Positions 27,187 through 35,068 of a stretch of 64,000 nucleotides of DNA are shown here, piece by piece. Position 1 is the first letter of the stretch; every line of letters begins with the position of its first letter. Under the pieces are notes generated by a model. The model had not been told where the DNA came from, searched no databases, and was given only the letters and a program-made list of their open reading frames with translations. Made by a program: the position numbers and the translations under genes. This DNA comes from Dermabacter hominis NBRC 106157 (GTDB lineage Bacteria > Actinomycetota > Actinomycetes > Actinomycetales > Dermabacteraceae), in contig NZ_BCSI01000003.1 of assembly GCF_001570785.1 (NCBI RefSeq), forward strand, positions 1 through 64,000, written 5' to 3'.

Positions 27187-28395
27187 ATGACGCAGGACTC
27201 ACTGTACTATTCGAAAACCTACATCGCCTTTGATTCAGGGTGCGGGGAATGTAGCGCCATCTCTCACTCACTGGAGCAGGAAACCAACGGCAAACTCCTC
27301 GCACGACCTCTTTCCGACCCAGAGGTCGAACAGATCCGCATCAACCACTTCGGCCCAAACCCGCCACACATCCCCGTGGCGATCACGTTCAATCGTACTA
27401 CCCCAAAGGTATACTCAGGCCCGCGGCTTGTTGCTCTCATGGCCCGCCGCTTTGGCCCGACTACGTCCCTTCTGTTGGCCCGAATTATCGGAGTTCACCG
27501 CAATAATGAACATCTAGCATTTACTACTCCTCATGCGGAGCGACGGTTCTTCAGTAGGCGCGCCGCGCTTCAAAGCGCAGCCGGGCTCGCGGCCGTCGCT
27601 ACCATTGCAACCATCCATACACGGGTTGGCTCAGGGGTGGCGCATGCCCTCGAGCCGAAGCCGCTAAAGTCCAAGACTAGTGGTCTCGACCAGCCCAGCA
27701 TCGACGAGCTGATGCAAGAGCTTTCGGAAGATAGCAACACAAGAGCTGCCCTCGCCGCACTTGACCTCGACCTGGCAACGAGTCTCCCGCGGAGCACAGC
27801 CATCGCTCAGAAGGGATTACGTGGTAAGGAGGCCACCGAGGCCGGGCAGCGTCCCGATGCGCCCGAAGCAATGCAATCGGAGTTCGCCCGGACAAGCTTC
27901 AGCGACGGCTCCCACCGGTCCGTCGCAGCCCTCCAGCTTCCCGACTCTCGGTTCCTCGTTTATACAAAAGAGACCGCCGAAGACGGCTCCACCGGAGTCG
28001 GCGTCGAAATATATAGGTATGACCAGGAAAACGACGCTCTCTCCCTTTCAGCCGCAAGTGTCAATGGTCGCGCGGAAAAGCCAATCCCAGCTGCCCAATT
28101 AGCTGCCACGTACGATGCTCACACAGCGAGAGCATCAAAGAAAGATCCTTGTGGCGGTTGCGCGAAGACGAACTATCAGGTGAGTGGATCCTGCCAGTCA
28201 AAGAACGTCATGCAGTGTCTGGAGCGAGCAGCAGGATGCGCTACATGCGCGGCACCATGCGCCTCATCTCCCACCGGCGCCGGTATCGCCCTCTGCCTAG
28301 CGTGCGCCTTCGCTTCATGCGGTCCCGCGTTGCGAGCATGCTGTTCAAAGTTTGGCGCCCCCAATGTCTGCGTTCCGTGCATGCGCCTTCCCTAA
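27187..28395 (+). CDS. Cys-rich bacteriocin-like precursor with N-terminal CxxC segment
   Basis: A 402-residue protein. Residues 1-110 start with YIAFDSGCGECSAI (C19/C22), a thioredoxin- or DCC-like CxxC context. Residues 119-154 form a Tat-like signal (ERRFFSRRAALQS, hydrophobic run, AHA-L cleavage-like site). Residues 155-320 are a soluble linker (DLDLATSLPRS, DSRFLVYTKE). Residues 322-398 hold 14 cysteines in Gly/Ala-rich sequence (CATCAAPCA, CLACAFASC, RACCSKFG), reminiscent of halocin C8-type mature peptides. AGGAG precedes the ATG at good spacing, so the unusual N-terminus is real. Codon use is less GC-rich than in core genes. Secretion and killing are inference. Confidence 0.6.
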   Translation: MTQDSLYYSKTYIAFDSGCGECSAISHSLEQETNGKLLARPLSDPEVEQIRINHFGPNPPHIPVAITFNRTTPKVYSGPRLVALMARRFGPTTSLLLARIIGVHRNNEHLAFTTPHAERRFFSRRAALQSAAGLAAVATIATIHTRVGSGVAHALEPKPLKSKTSGLDQPSIDELMQELSEDSNTRAALAALDLDLATSLPRSTAIAQKGLRGKEATEAGQRPDAPEAMQSEFARTSFSDGSHRSVAALQLPDSRFLVYTKETAEDGSTGVGVEIYRYDQENDALSLSAASVNGRAEKPIPAAQLAATYDAHTARASKKDPCGGCAKTNYQVSGSCQSKNVMQCLERAAGCATCAAPCASSPTGAGIALCLACAFASCGPALRACCSKFGAPNVCVPCMRLP

Positions 28396-28423
28396 CACGA
28401 CGGCCCGAGAGATAGGAACCGCC

Positions 28424-28684
28424 ATGATGAAAGACCGGTTAATCGGTGCGCTATTCGGCATATGCTTAGGCGTATCTAGCTCCATCGCAGTAAGTGATGC
28501 CTTCACTCAACAGACGCATGCTATTTGGTCCAGCATTGGGGCACTCGCAGTCCTTGTCGCGACCGGGGGCTTCGTGTTCAAGGGACGCAGTGCACACTCA
28601 CAGCCGTCGCCGCCACGAGAGGCAGAACGCGGACCGAACCGCAGCACGCGCACTGCGGCAGAGCCCAACCGGGTCGACTCCTAG
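28424..28684 (+). CDS. Small two-helix membrane protein, candidate immunity protein
   Basis: An 86-residue protein with helices at about 6-24 (LIGALFGICLGVSSSIAV) and 35-53 (WSSIGALAVLVATGGFVF) and a polar, Arg/Pro-rich cytoplasmic tail. The ATG at 28424 follows GATAGGAA and lies 29 bp after the Cys-rich precursor, so the two are probably cotranscribed. Size and topology suit a bacteriocin immunity protein; this rests on position only, with no sequence family recognised. Confidence 0.55.
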   Translation: MMKDRLIGALFGICLGVSSSIAVSDAFTQQTHAIWSSIGALAVLVATGGFVFKGRSAHSQPSPPREAERGPNRSTRTAAEPNRVDS

Positions 28685-28715
28685 GACCTCGGGCGGCTGA
28701 AAACGCCCCCGCGGC

Positions 28716-28754
28716 GGGTGCGCTGCCGATGCGATCACATTCGGCAGCGCACCC
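28716..28754. terminator. 14-bp stem hairpin after the cassette
   Basis: GGGTGCGCTGCCGA, 11-nt loop, TCGGCAGCGCACCC. It lies 32 bp after the small membrane protein gene. No T-run follows, so termination is only probable. Confidence 0.5.
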
Positions 28755-28927
28755 ATCAACAGGCAGATGTAGCCGACGCACGAGCACCTCCCAACAACGT
28801 ATGCACCAGGCTCTTCCTCGGCGCAGGAGTTTAAGCGCGATTTGAAAAGCAATCAGGAGGGACTGCTGCGCGGAAAGGTGACATCTGATCTGGCTTGCCC
28901 GCAGGGCGGCCTGGAACGATGTGCCCT

Positions 28928-29236
28928 ATGCCCGCTCCCTACCCTCGAGAGTTCCGCGATGACGTCGTACGGGTGGCCCGGTCCCGTGAGGACGGCGTCA
29001 CGCTCGCGCAGATCGCGAAGGACTTCGGAATCCACGAGATGGCGCTCCATAAATGGATCCGCCAGGCCGATATCGATGACGGCAACCGCCCCGGGAGGAC
29101 CCGTGAGGACTCGACGGAACTGCGCGATCTCCGTCGCCGCAACCGGGTGCTGGAGCAGGAGAACGAGGTCCTCCGTCGAGCGGCCGCCTACCTGTCCCAG
29201 ACGAATCTGCCGGGAAATGGTTCTAACCGCTCGTGA
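28928..29236 (+). CDS. IS3 transposase OrfA
   Basis: About 102 residues: PREFRDDVVRVARSREDG, the HTH ITLAQIAKDFGI-like segment (VTLAQIAKDFGIHEMALHKW) and the C-terminal leucine zipper LRDLRRRNRVLEQENEVLRR typical of IS3 OrfA. It appears intact. Its stop overlaps the GTG where the OrfB frame begins, in place of the usual -1 frameshift context. Confidence 0.85.
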   Translation: MPAPYPREFRDDVVRVARSREDGVTLAQIAKDFGIHEMALHKWIRQADIDDGNRPGRTREDSTELRDLRRRNRVLEQENEVLRRAAAYLSQTNLPGNGSNRS

Positions 29237-30097
29237 GCGAGCTCGCCGCTGACGGGATCCCCGTCGCGGTGTCCTTGCGGGTCCTGAACCTCTCCCGCCA
29301 GCCCTACTACCGCTGGCGAAACCGGCAGGTCACCGCCTCCGAGCTGACCGAGGCCTACCGGGCAAACGCTCTGTTCGACGCCCACCGGGACGATCCCGAG
29401 TTCGGATCCAGATTCCTAGTAGGGGAGGGGAGGCCCGCGCCGCGGGCGAAGTGATGTGCGAGAAAACCGCGTGGCGGATCTGCCGAGATAACCAGTGGTG
29501 GCCCGTGTTCGGGAAGAAGCGCGGTAAGAACAGGAAACGCCCAGGCCCGAGCGTGCACGACGATCTCGTCCAGCGGGACTTCACCGCAGGTGACGTCAAC
29601 GAGCTCTGGCTGACCGACATCACCGAGCACTGGACCGACGAGGGCAAGCTCTACCTGTGCGCGATCAAAGACGAGTTCTTCGGGAGGATCGTGGGCTACT
29701 CGATCAGCGGCCGGATGAAGGCCCGTCTCGCGGTGAACGCCCTGAACAACGCGGTATCGCGCCGTTCCGATGCTGCTGGGTGCATCGTGCACGCGGACCG
29801 AGGATTCCAGTTCCGAGCGCGAAGCTTCGTGCACGCCCTGAACCGCCACCACCTCATCGGGTGGATGGGCAAAGTTGGTGCGGCCGGCGACAACGCAGCG
29901 ATGGACTCCTTCTTCGCACTCCTGCAGAAAAACGTTCCGGACCGCAAGCGGTGGCGGACCCGCGAAGAACTCCGCATCGCAATCGGCACCTGGATCGAGA
30001 GAACGTACCACCCGCGCCGCCGACAAACGCGACTGGGCCGACTGCCCCCATCGAATACGAGACCATCATGAACCAGGCCGTGAGCCTCGCAGCCTGA
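29233..30097 (+). pseudogene. IS3 transposase OrfB, frameshifted twice
   Basis: The N-terminal part (SLRVLNLSRQPYYRWRNRQV) runs to about 29425 and then leaves frame in a GGGGAGGGGAGG run. The catalytic part resumes from about 29430 (EARAAGEVMCEKTAWRICRD), with LTDITEH, VHADRGFQF and the DDE-region glutamate. A further frame loss near 30047 separates the C-terminal PIEYETIMNQAVSLAA. Two indels make an active transposase unlikely. Confidence 0.8.
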
Positions 30098-30114
30098 CAC
30101 CACCATTGTCACCT

Positions 30115-30246
30115 AATCGTGCAGAAGTTCCCTTTGTCTGTGGGACTGAGTTTTGCGTACCACTCGGACACTTCCATGCTGCAGTGCAGTGTCCACGTCG
30201 TGCCATCACCATATTGCCCAAGATATATATCGTCAAAGGTGTAGCG
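30115..30246 (-). pseudogene. Coding remnant between IS3 and att copy 2
   Basis: The minus strand reads RYTFDDIYLGQYGDGTTW and on to a C-terminal stretch with EVSEWYAKLSP before meeting the IS end. It looks protein-like but is cut at both sides, with a separate piece (GDLIEVDFTGGSG, stop) just upstream. No family recognised. Confidence 0.35.
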
Positions 30247-30308
30247 TCACTCAGGCGGTCATCCGCTGCCGCCGGTGAAATCAACCTCGATAAGGTCGCC
30301 TGGTTTGG

Positions 30309-30353
30309 GACTCTTAATCAGTGGGTCCGGGGTTCGAGTCCCTGATGGCGCAC
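30309..30353 (+). repeat. Attachment-site copy 2
   Basis: An exact 45-bp copy of 25599-25643 (3' half of tRNA-Lys) without the 5' half, so it is not a functional tRNA. It separates the two tandem elements. Confidence 0.9.
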
Positions 30354-30357
30354 AACA

Positions 30358-30386
30358 GAAGCCCCCGCTCCTTGAGCGGGGGCTTC
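30358..30386. terminator. Terminator copy after att 2
   Basis: GAAGCCCCCGCTC, loop CTT, GAGCGGGGGCTTC. It is homologous to the hairpins after att copies 1 and 3. Confidence 0.75.
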
Positions 30387-30408
30387 ACTGCTATATAACG
30401 ACGCAAGG

Positions 30409-30600
30409 TCGGTGTAGGACGAGGCGATGGGGATACCGAAGTGCTCCGCCATGATCGCCACTTCCGAGGCCTTCCAAGGTGAATCGCCTCGAAGTTGGCG
30501 TAGACGGCTCCGTATGGCAAGCCGAGCACGTCCATCAATTGTTCATTTTTGCCATTGAAGGCCGCGAGGGCGCGTGTCGCCGACGTCAAAGACGCCATGT
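30409..30600 (-). pseudogene. Frameshifted paralogue of the island HTH regulator
   Basis: The minus strand starts MASLTSATRALAAFNGKNEQ and runs to GAVYAN. It then needs a frame change to continue RGDSPWKASEVAIMAEHFGI, matching RGDSPWKAAEVALVAEYFGV of the gene at 25608. It holds the same position relative to its att copy, so both elements carried the same regulator; this one is broken. Confidence 0.75.
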
Positions 30601-30862
30601 GTGCGCTCGACCCGAATGCCAAGAAGGCGCCCGCCTACATCACGTTTGATCGCGGCACCACCGGAAAGATCATCGTTCCGCGCACGTGACCGGCACGACT
30701 GCTCCACGAGACTCCAACCTCGTCGTCCCAACGTAAGTTCCGCCGCACAAGAAGAAGTTTGACCTTCCCGACGACTCCAAGGTCATCATCGAAGGAATCG
30801 TGCTCGATTCCGACAACACCGCACCGGCGAGGCCGGTGAAGCCAGTGCCTCGGGCAGGCTGA
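30582..30862 (+). pseudogene. Decayed coding fragments of element 2
   Basis: Two short in-frame pieces: DPNAKKAPAYITFDRGTTGK to a stop at 30689, and KKKFDLPDDSKVIIEGIVLD to a stop at 30862. Each looks like a protein C-terminus. No family recognised. Both are compositionally coding but far too short. Confidence 0.35.
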
Positions 30863-30960
30863 CACTGGGGACGGATAAGCGCACGCGGCGCGTGAACTTG
30901 TCGGGGAACTCGCACGAGCTTGAGCCGCCGCGCGTTCGCGTTGAGCGCGATGGAGCGGGC

Positions 30961-31126
30961 CCGTTGTCTCGCTGGTTCGTGATCGTACGCTGCGGTCGTT
31001 GGGCGAAACTGACGCCAGTGATGGGGGTGAGCTCCTGCGCGAGGTGGTATGGCTGCCCGCTGATCTGAACCACGAGGGAAATAACTTGAACCAGGTGGCG
31101 CGAGTGCTCAACGCGGCTCATACATA
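30961..31126 (+). pseudogene. Remnant of a MobC-like mobilisation protein
   Basis: The frame around 31061-31118 encodes GNNLNQVARVLNAA, the hallmark GNNLNQ(I/L)AR motif of relaxosome protein MobC. The upstream part (VVWLPADLNHE) is in frame only briefly and a stop follows at 31126. It suggests element 2 was once mobilisable by conjugation. No relaxase is visible. From 31150 to 31560 nothing convincing was seen. Confidence 0.5.
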
Positions 31127-31579
31127 GCGCGCGAATAAGCTCAAGGGGTTTGCGGGTACCGGAGGGTACCGCGGTGATGCGTCGGCAGTCGGGGGAGATT
31201 CGCGCCTGGACGAGTGAGCAGCTGTGATCGTAACGACCACCGGAGGGGAGCGGCTGGCAGCATTGCGGCCTATCTGCATGGCTAGGGAAAGGCGAACGAG
31301 TCTCAGTACAAGTGCAGCGAGTGTGAGGAAGCCCGTTCCGCTGCCCCGCCATGGGGAAAGCCGTAGCAGTGGCAGACATGCTCGCAAAAGCGCCCCTACA
31401 GCGCATAGGAGCTCCAGCACGGTAGGGAGCGATGAAGTTCCCTCGCACCTCTGTTGCCCCTTGGGAACGCGGCGCACATACCCCTACCCGCAGCGCTTGC
31501 CCTCGCAAAGGTACGGCAACATGCGGCCTGCATTGAACCCACGTAGGTCGTAGGCCGGATGAATTGACACCCCCAGTGG

Positions 31580-31867
31580 TTACGAATGCCACCAACGAGC
31601 GTCTTGCTCAACGTCGATTCCTTCAGCGAGAAGTCGTGAAGTCAGCTCATCAAACTTGTTATCGAGTTTGGCGGCTGTTGAAGGTGATGGTCGGACGAGA
31701 CCAGTCTCATCCGCATACGCTTCGCACATCTCTTCGGCCCACTGCGCGAGAGCATTGGCGAGATCGGGAGATATTTGGGAGCGGATGTCTGGATACGGAT
31801 CGCTGCCGGTCGTGCTGCTAAATATCGGCCAGCTCGTGTAGTCCCAACCAAAGGTGATGCGTTCCAT
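31580..31867 (-). CDS. Hypothetical acidic protein of element 2
   Basis: An acidic protein of about 95 residues beginning MERITFGWDYTSWPIF (a start six codons upstream at 31885 is also possible) and ending LLAEGIDVEQDARWWHS. The Trp-rich start, DLANALAQWAEEM helix and acidic end resemble small actinobacterial immunity-like or housekeeping hypotheticals, but no family can be named. It is the only open, natural-looking gene in the decayed second element. Confidence 0.5.
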   Translation of the reverse strand: MERITFGWDYTSWPIFSSTTGSDPYPDIRSQISPDLANALAQWAEEMCEAYADETGLVRPSPSTAAKLDNKFDELTSRLLAEGIDVEQDARWWHS

Positions 31868-31878
31868 CTTGGTGCATT

Positions 31879-32304
31879 TTAGCAAGCACTGCGGGCAGGC
31901 GGAATGGAAGTGATGATTTTCTTGGTCTTTTGAGAGGTCGCAACAGACTCTTCCGCGATTATTGCGGCTGCGCAGCTGCGGCCGCGGCTGAAGAGCTCAC
32001 CCACAACGTCGTGTTCGGCTGCGGTGTACGGGTTCTGCGCGATGGAGGAGGGCTCAGGGAGCCCTTTTAGCTCGGCAATTCGGTCACCTTCGACCTCGTC
32101 ATGATCCGTGATGATGAAGGAGCGGAAAACATGGGGGTTCTCCTCGATGTAGGGGAGAGAGCGGCTCCTCGACTCGTCCGGCCCGCGACCGCTTTGTTGA
32201 CGCCATCGAAGGGGCTTCGGCTCCGCCAGTGCGCGTCGATCACGCTCGCGAAGGATATGCACACGGCCAATTACACGGAGGAAACTACTCGGGTAGGAAC
32301 ACAC
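31879..32304 (-). pseudogene. Open frame of uncertain status before att copy 3
   Basis: A 141-residue frame. Only the middle, YIEENPHVFRSFIITDHDE to ELFSRGRSCAAAII, looks protein-like; the ends are Arg/Ser-rich and improbable. It is probably a degraded element gene. No family recognised. Confidence 0.3.
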
Positions 32305-32366
32305 CTTAATCAGTGGGTCCGGGGTTCGAGTCCCTGATGGCGCACGACACGGAAGCCCCCGCTCGA
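32305..32366 (+). repeat. Attachment-site copy 3 (outer island boundary)
   Basis: CTTAATCAG onward through GGCGCACGACACGG and into the terminator, matching copy 1 for about 61 bp. Downstream sequence is core (rib operon), so this marks the right end of the island. Confidence 0.88.
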
Positions 32367-32381
32367 ACGAGCGGGGGTTTC
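32352..32381. terminator. Terminator copy after att 3
   Basis: GAAGCCCCCGCTC, loop GAAC, GAGCGGGGGTTTC. Presumably the ancestral tRNA-Lys terminator displaced by the insertion. Confidence 0.8.
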
Positions 32382-32417
32382 GTCGTTCCCTCCCGCATGC
32401 GCGCTAAACTGGTGGCG

Positions 32418-32558
32418 CATGTTCCGGGAACTCGGTGCAATTCCGAACTGGCGGTGAAAGCCCGCTAACCCGGGCGCGTTTCACTCCGTGGGGCGAGCCT
32501 TGGGCCTGACCGGTGGAATTCCGGTGCCGACAGTACAGTCTGGATGGGAGGTTCATGC
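32418..32558 (+). promoter_or_regulatory. FMN riboswitch (RFN element)
   Basis: The conserved RFN segments are present in order: GGTGCAATTCCGAACTGGCGGTG (32434 on, given here only as landmark GGTGCAATTCC), AAAGCCCGC, then CCGGTGGAATTCCGGTGCCGAC and AGTCTGGATGGGAG (here landmarks GAATTCCGGTGCCGACAGT and GGATGGGAG). It sits about 95 bp before ribD. Bound FMN would lower expression of the rib operon. A TAAACT -10-like hexamer lies at 32404. Confidence 0.93.
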
Positions 32559-32651
32559 GGGCGAAGCGTGCCGCTTTTACGCGCCGTGCTCTCGCAGGTT
32601 TCCCTTCTCCCGGATCATCGATTGAGATGAGCGATGCGGGAGGCGAGGACC

Positions 32652-33782
32652 ATGGGCATGAATCAGCCCCCTCACGACGCCGCGGGTGACAGCACCATGC
32701 GTGAGGCGTGTGAGCGCGCGCTTGAACAGGCACAGCGCGGACCCCTCGGTGCCAACCCACGCGTTGGCGCAGCGCTCCTAAGCCCCTCCGGGGAGCTCCT
32801 CGCCACAGGCTTCCACCGAGGCGCCCGAACCCCGCATGCCGAAGCAGATGCCCTCGCGGTCGCCCGAGAACGTGGCCTCGATGTGCACGGCGCGACCTGC
32901 ATCGTGACTCTTGAACCGTGCGCCCACGCGGGCCGTACGCCCTCGTGCGCGCGCACTCTTATCGACGCGGGCGTTGCGCGTGTGCTCTACGCCGTTCAAG
33001 ACCCGCACGACATCGCCGCGAACGGGGGTGCTCTTCTTCGCGATGCCGGCATCGACGCCCGTCTGTGGAGTGACGCGCTGCCGACTACCGTCGGAGGGGA
33101 CCTCACTGCCCGCGCAACGGAACTGAACCGCCGCTGGTTCCAGGCCACGCGTGAGTCGCGGCCATTCGTCACAGCAAAGATCGCGCACACCCTCGATGGA
33201 TACGTCGCAGCGGCCGATGGCACGAACGCGTGGATTACCGGAGAGGATGCCCGCGCAGAGGGCCACGCGCTCAGGAGCACCGTGGATGCGATCGCCGTGG
33301 GCACGGGAACCGCGCGCGCCGATGACCCCGCGCTCACGGCACGCGACGCGCACGGCCGCCTCGGCGCTCGTCAACCGCGCCGCGTGGTGATCGGTGAAAG
33401 CCCGCTCGAGCCACACTCGTGGCTCGCGAAAGCCGCACAGGGCCCTGAACACGCACGCCCCCTTCTTTACCGCACGCACGATATTCGCGGCGTACTCGAA
33501 AATCTCCGTGCCGACCACGGAGTTGAGCACCTCCTTATCGAAGGCGGTCCGCGCCTCATATCCGCGGCGCTCAAGCTCGACCTCGTCGACGACCTCTGGA
33601 TCCATCAGGCTCCGACCATGCTCGGCGCGGGCACGCCCTCCGTCGCGGGCCTCGGTATCGGAACCCTCAAGAACCGGCTCGACTTCGACATCGTTCCCGA
33701 ATCACTCCATGTGAGCGGTTCAGATCTTCTCTTCCACGCGATCCCGCGTGCGCGGCAGCAAACTCCCACGAAAGGTGAGTGA
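32652..33782 (+). CDS. ribD: Bifunctional riboflavin deaminase/reductase
   Basis: Catalyses deamination and then reduction of the pyrimidine intermediate of riboflavin synthesis. The N-terminal deaminase carries the zinc ligands HAE (H62, E64) and PCAHAGRTPSC (C90, C99). The C-terminal reductase has TAKIAHTLDGYVA and LLIEGGPRLISA. The ATG at 32652 follows GGGAGGCGAGG and is preferred over one at 32634. It is the first gene after the FMN riboswitch and 3 bp before ribE. Confidence 0.93.
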   Translation: MGMNQPPHDAAGDSTMREACERALEQAQRGPLGANPRVGAALLSPSGELLATGFHRGARTPHAEADALAVARERGLDVHGATCIVTLEPCAHAGRTPSCARTLIDAGVARVLYAVQDPHDIAANGGALLRDAGIDARLWSDALPTTVGGDLTARATELNRRWFQATRESRPFVTAKIAHTLDGYVAAADGTNAWITGEDARAEGHALRSTVDAIAVGTGTARADDPALTARDAHGRLGARQPRRVVIGESPLEPHSWLAKAAQGPEHARPLLYRTHDIRGVLENLRADHGVEHLLIEGGPRLISAALKLDLVDDLWIHQAPTMLGAGTPSVAGLGIGTLKNRLDFDIVPESLHVSGSDLLFHAIPRARQQTPTKGE

Positions 33783-33785
33783 ACA

Positions 33786-34436
33786 ATGTTTACAGGAATT
33801 ATCAGCGCGAAGGGCACCGTGACGGGGCTTGAGAAAGGGGCGGACGACACGGCGCGCCTCACCCTCGCGGCACCGGCGCCTCTGCTCGACGGCCTCGCGC
33901 TCGGCGGATCTCTCGCCGTGAACGGCGTGTGCCTGACGGCGATTGAAACGCCCGAAACCCAGGGCGAGGAGGCTCGCTTCACCGCGATCGCCATGGGGGA
34001 GACCCTCGCGCGCACGAGCCTCGGCGACCTCGCCGTCGGAAGCCGCGTGAATCTCGAGCGCTGCACCGAGGTCGGCGCCCGCCTCGACGGCCACATCGTG
34101 CAGGGGCACGTCGACGGCGTGGGAGCCGTTGCCCGCATTGACGATGAGGGGACGTGGCGCCGCATGCGCATCGAGATCCCCGACAACCTTGAAGAGCAGG
34201 TCGCCGAAAAGGGCTCGATCACCCTCGATGGTGTTTCGCTCACCGTCACGGCCGTGAATACGCCGGGGGAGAGCCCCGCGTTCGTCGAGGTGGCCCTCAT
34301 CCCCGAGACGCTCGAGGCTACGACGCTCGGCGAGGCAACCGTCGGAACCCGAGTGAACGTCGAGACCGACGTAATCGCCAAATACACGGCGCGTCTAGTA
34401 GCCGTGCGCGCCGCTCGCAAGGAGTGCACGAAATGA
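33786..34436 (+). CDS. ribE: Riboflavin synthase alpha chain
   Basis: Dismutates two 6,7-dimethyl-8-ribityllumazine molecules to riboflavin. The 216 residues comprise two lumazine-binding beta-barrel repeats, seen in the paired starts MFTGIISAKG and DGHIVQGHVDGVG and the repeated VNGVCLTAIE/LDGVSLTVTAV segments. The stop overlaps the ribB start by ATGA. Confidence 0.94.
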   Translation: MFTGIISAKGTVTGLEKGADDTARLTLAAPAPLLDGLALGGSLAVNGVCLTAIETPETQGEEARFTAIAMGETLARTSLGDLAVGSRVNLERCTEVGARLDGHIVQGHVDGVGAVARIDDEGTWRRMRIEIPDNLEEQVAEKGSITLDGVSLTVTAVNTPGESPAFVEVALIPETLEATTLGEATVGTRVNVETDVIAKYTARLVAVRAARKECTK

Positions 34437-35068
34437 GCTTTGCGATTGACCTGACTCCTATGGACGAGGCGCTCGCCCTGCTGGCGCGCGGAGAGATCCT
34501 CGTGGTGCTCGACGACGAGAACCGCGAAAACGAAGGCGATCTCATCATGGCCGCCGAGCTCGCGAGCCCCGAGAAGGTCGGTTTCTTTGTGCGGCACAGC
34601 TCCGGGTACCTGTGTGCGCCCATGACCACTGAGCGCGCCGCTGCCCTTGAGCTTCCGCTCATGGTTCCGAACAGTGAGGATCCGCTGCGCACCGCCTACA
34701 CGATTAGCTGCGATGCACGCGCGGTTGAAGCGACAGGTATTTCCGCGGTGGATCGGGCGATCACGGCGCGCACGCTCGCGACCGCAAGCGCGGCAGACCT
34801 CATTCGTCCGGGTCACGTCCTTCCCCTTATCGCGAAGGACGGCGGCGTGCGCGAGCGTCCCGGCCACACCGAGGCCGCTGTTGAACTCACGCGGCTTGCA
34901 GGCCTGACCCCCGTGGGGCTCATCGGCGAGGTTGTGTACGACGACGGATCGATGATGCACGCGGAAGCCCTCGCGGCGTTCGCTCGCGAGCACGGGCTGG
35001 GCATCATCACGATTGAGCAGCTCACGGCGTATCTCGAGGATCGGGACGCCCGCGAGGCGGCCCAGTGA
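34433..35068 (+). CDS. ribB: 3,4-dihydroxy-2-butanone-4-phosphate synthase
   Basis: Forms the four-carbon unit from ribulose 5-phosphate. About 211 residues. The acidic loop LDDENRENEGDLIMAAE and RPGHTEAAVELTRLAGL with HAEALAAFAREHGL are family landmarks. The ATG at 34433 (AAGGAG, 8 bp) was chosen over a GTG at 34424. It is separate from GTP cyclohydrolase II, while many actinobacteria fuse the two; here the genes overlap by four bases. Confidence 0.93.
   Translation: MSFAIDLTPMDEALALLARGEILVVLDDENRENEGDLIMAAELASPEKVGFFVRHSSGYLCAPMTTERAAALELPLMVPNSEDPLRTAYTISCDARAVEATGISAVDRAITARTLATASAADLIRPGHVLPLIAKDGGVRERPGHTEAAVELTRLAGLTPVGLIGEVVYDDGSMMHAEALAAFAREHGLGIITIEQLTAYLEDRDAREAAQ

Larger units (their letters stand above)
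28876..30114 (+). mobile_element. IS3-family insertion sequence, defective
   Basis: OrfA and a frameshifted OrfB are bounded by AGGTGACA (28876) and its inverse TGTCACCT (30107-30114), the likely terminal repeats. No target duplication is evident. The element lies between the Cys-rich cassette and att copy 2. Confidence 0.7.

Noticed and set aside
30309-30353. Second and third tRNA-Lys genes
   Set aside because: Copies at 30309 and 32305 lack the acceptor 5' strand, D-arm and half the anticodon arm, so they are attachment sites and not tRNAs.
31205-31560. Stretch encoding ESQYKCSECEEA, resembling the N-terminal zinc finger of RadA
   Set aside because: Only about 10 residues fit, stops and frame changes follow, and the second cysteine pair is absent. 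Too weak to annotate.
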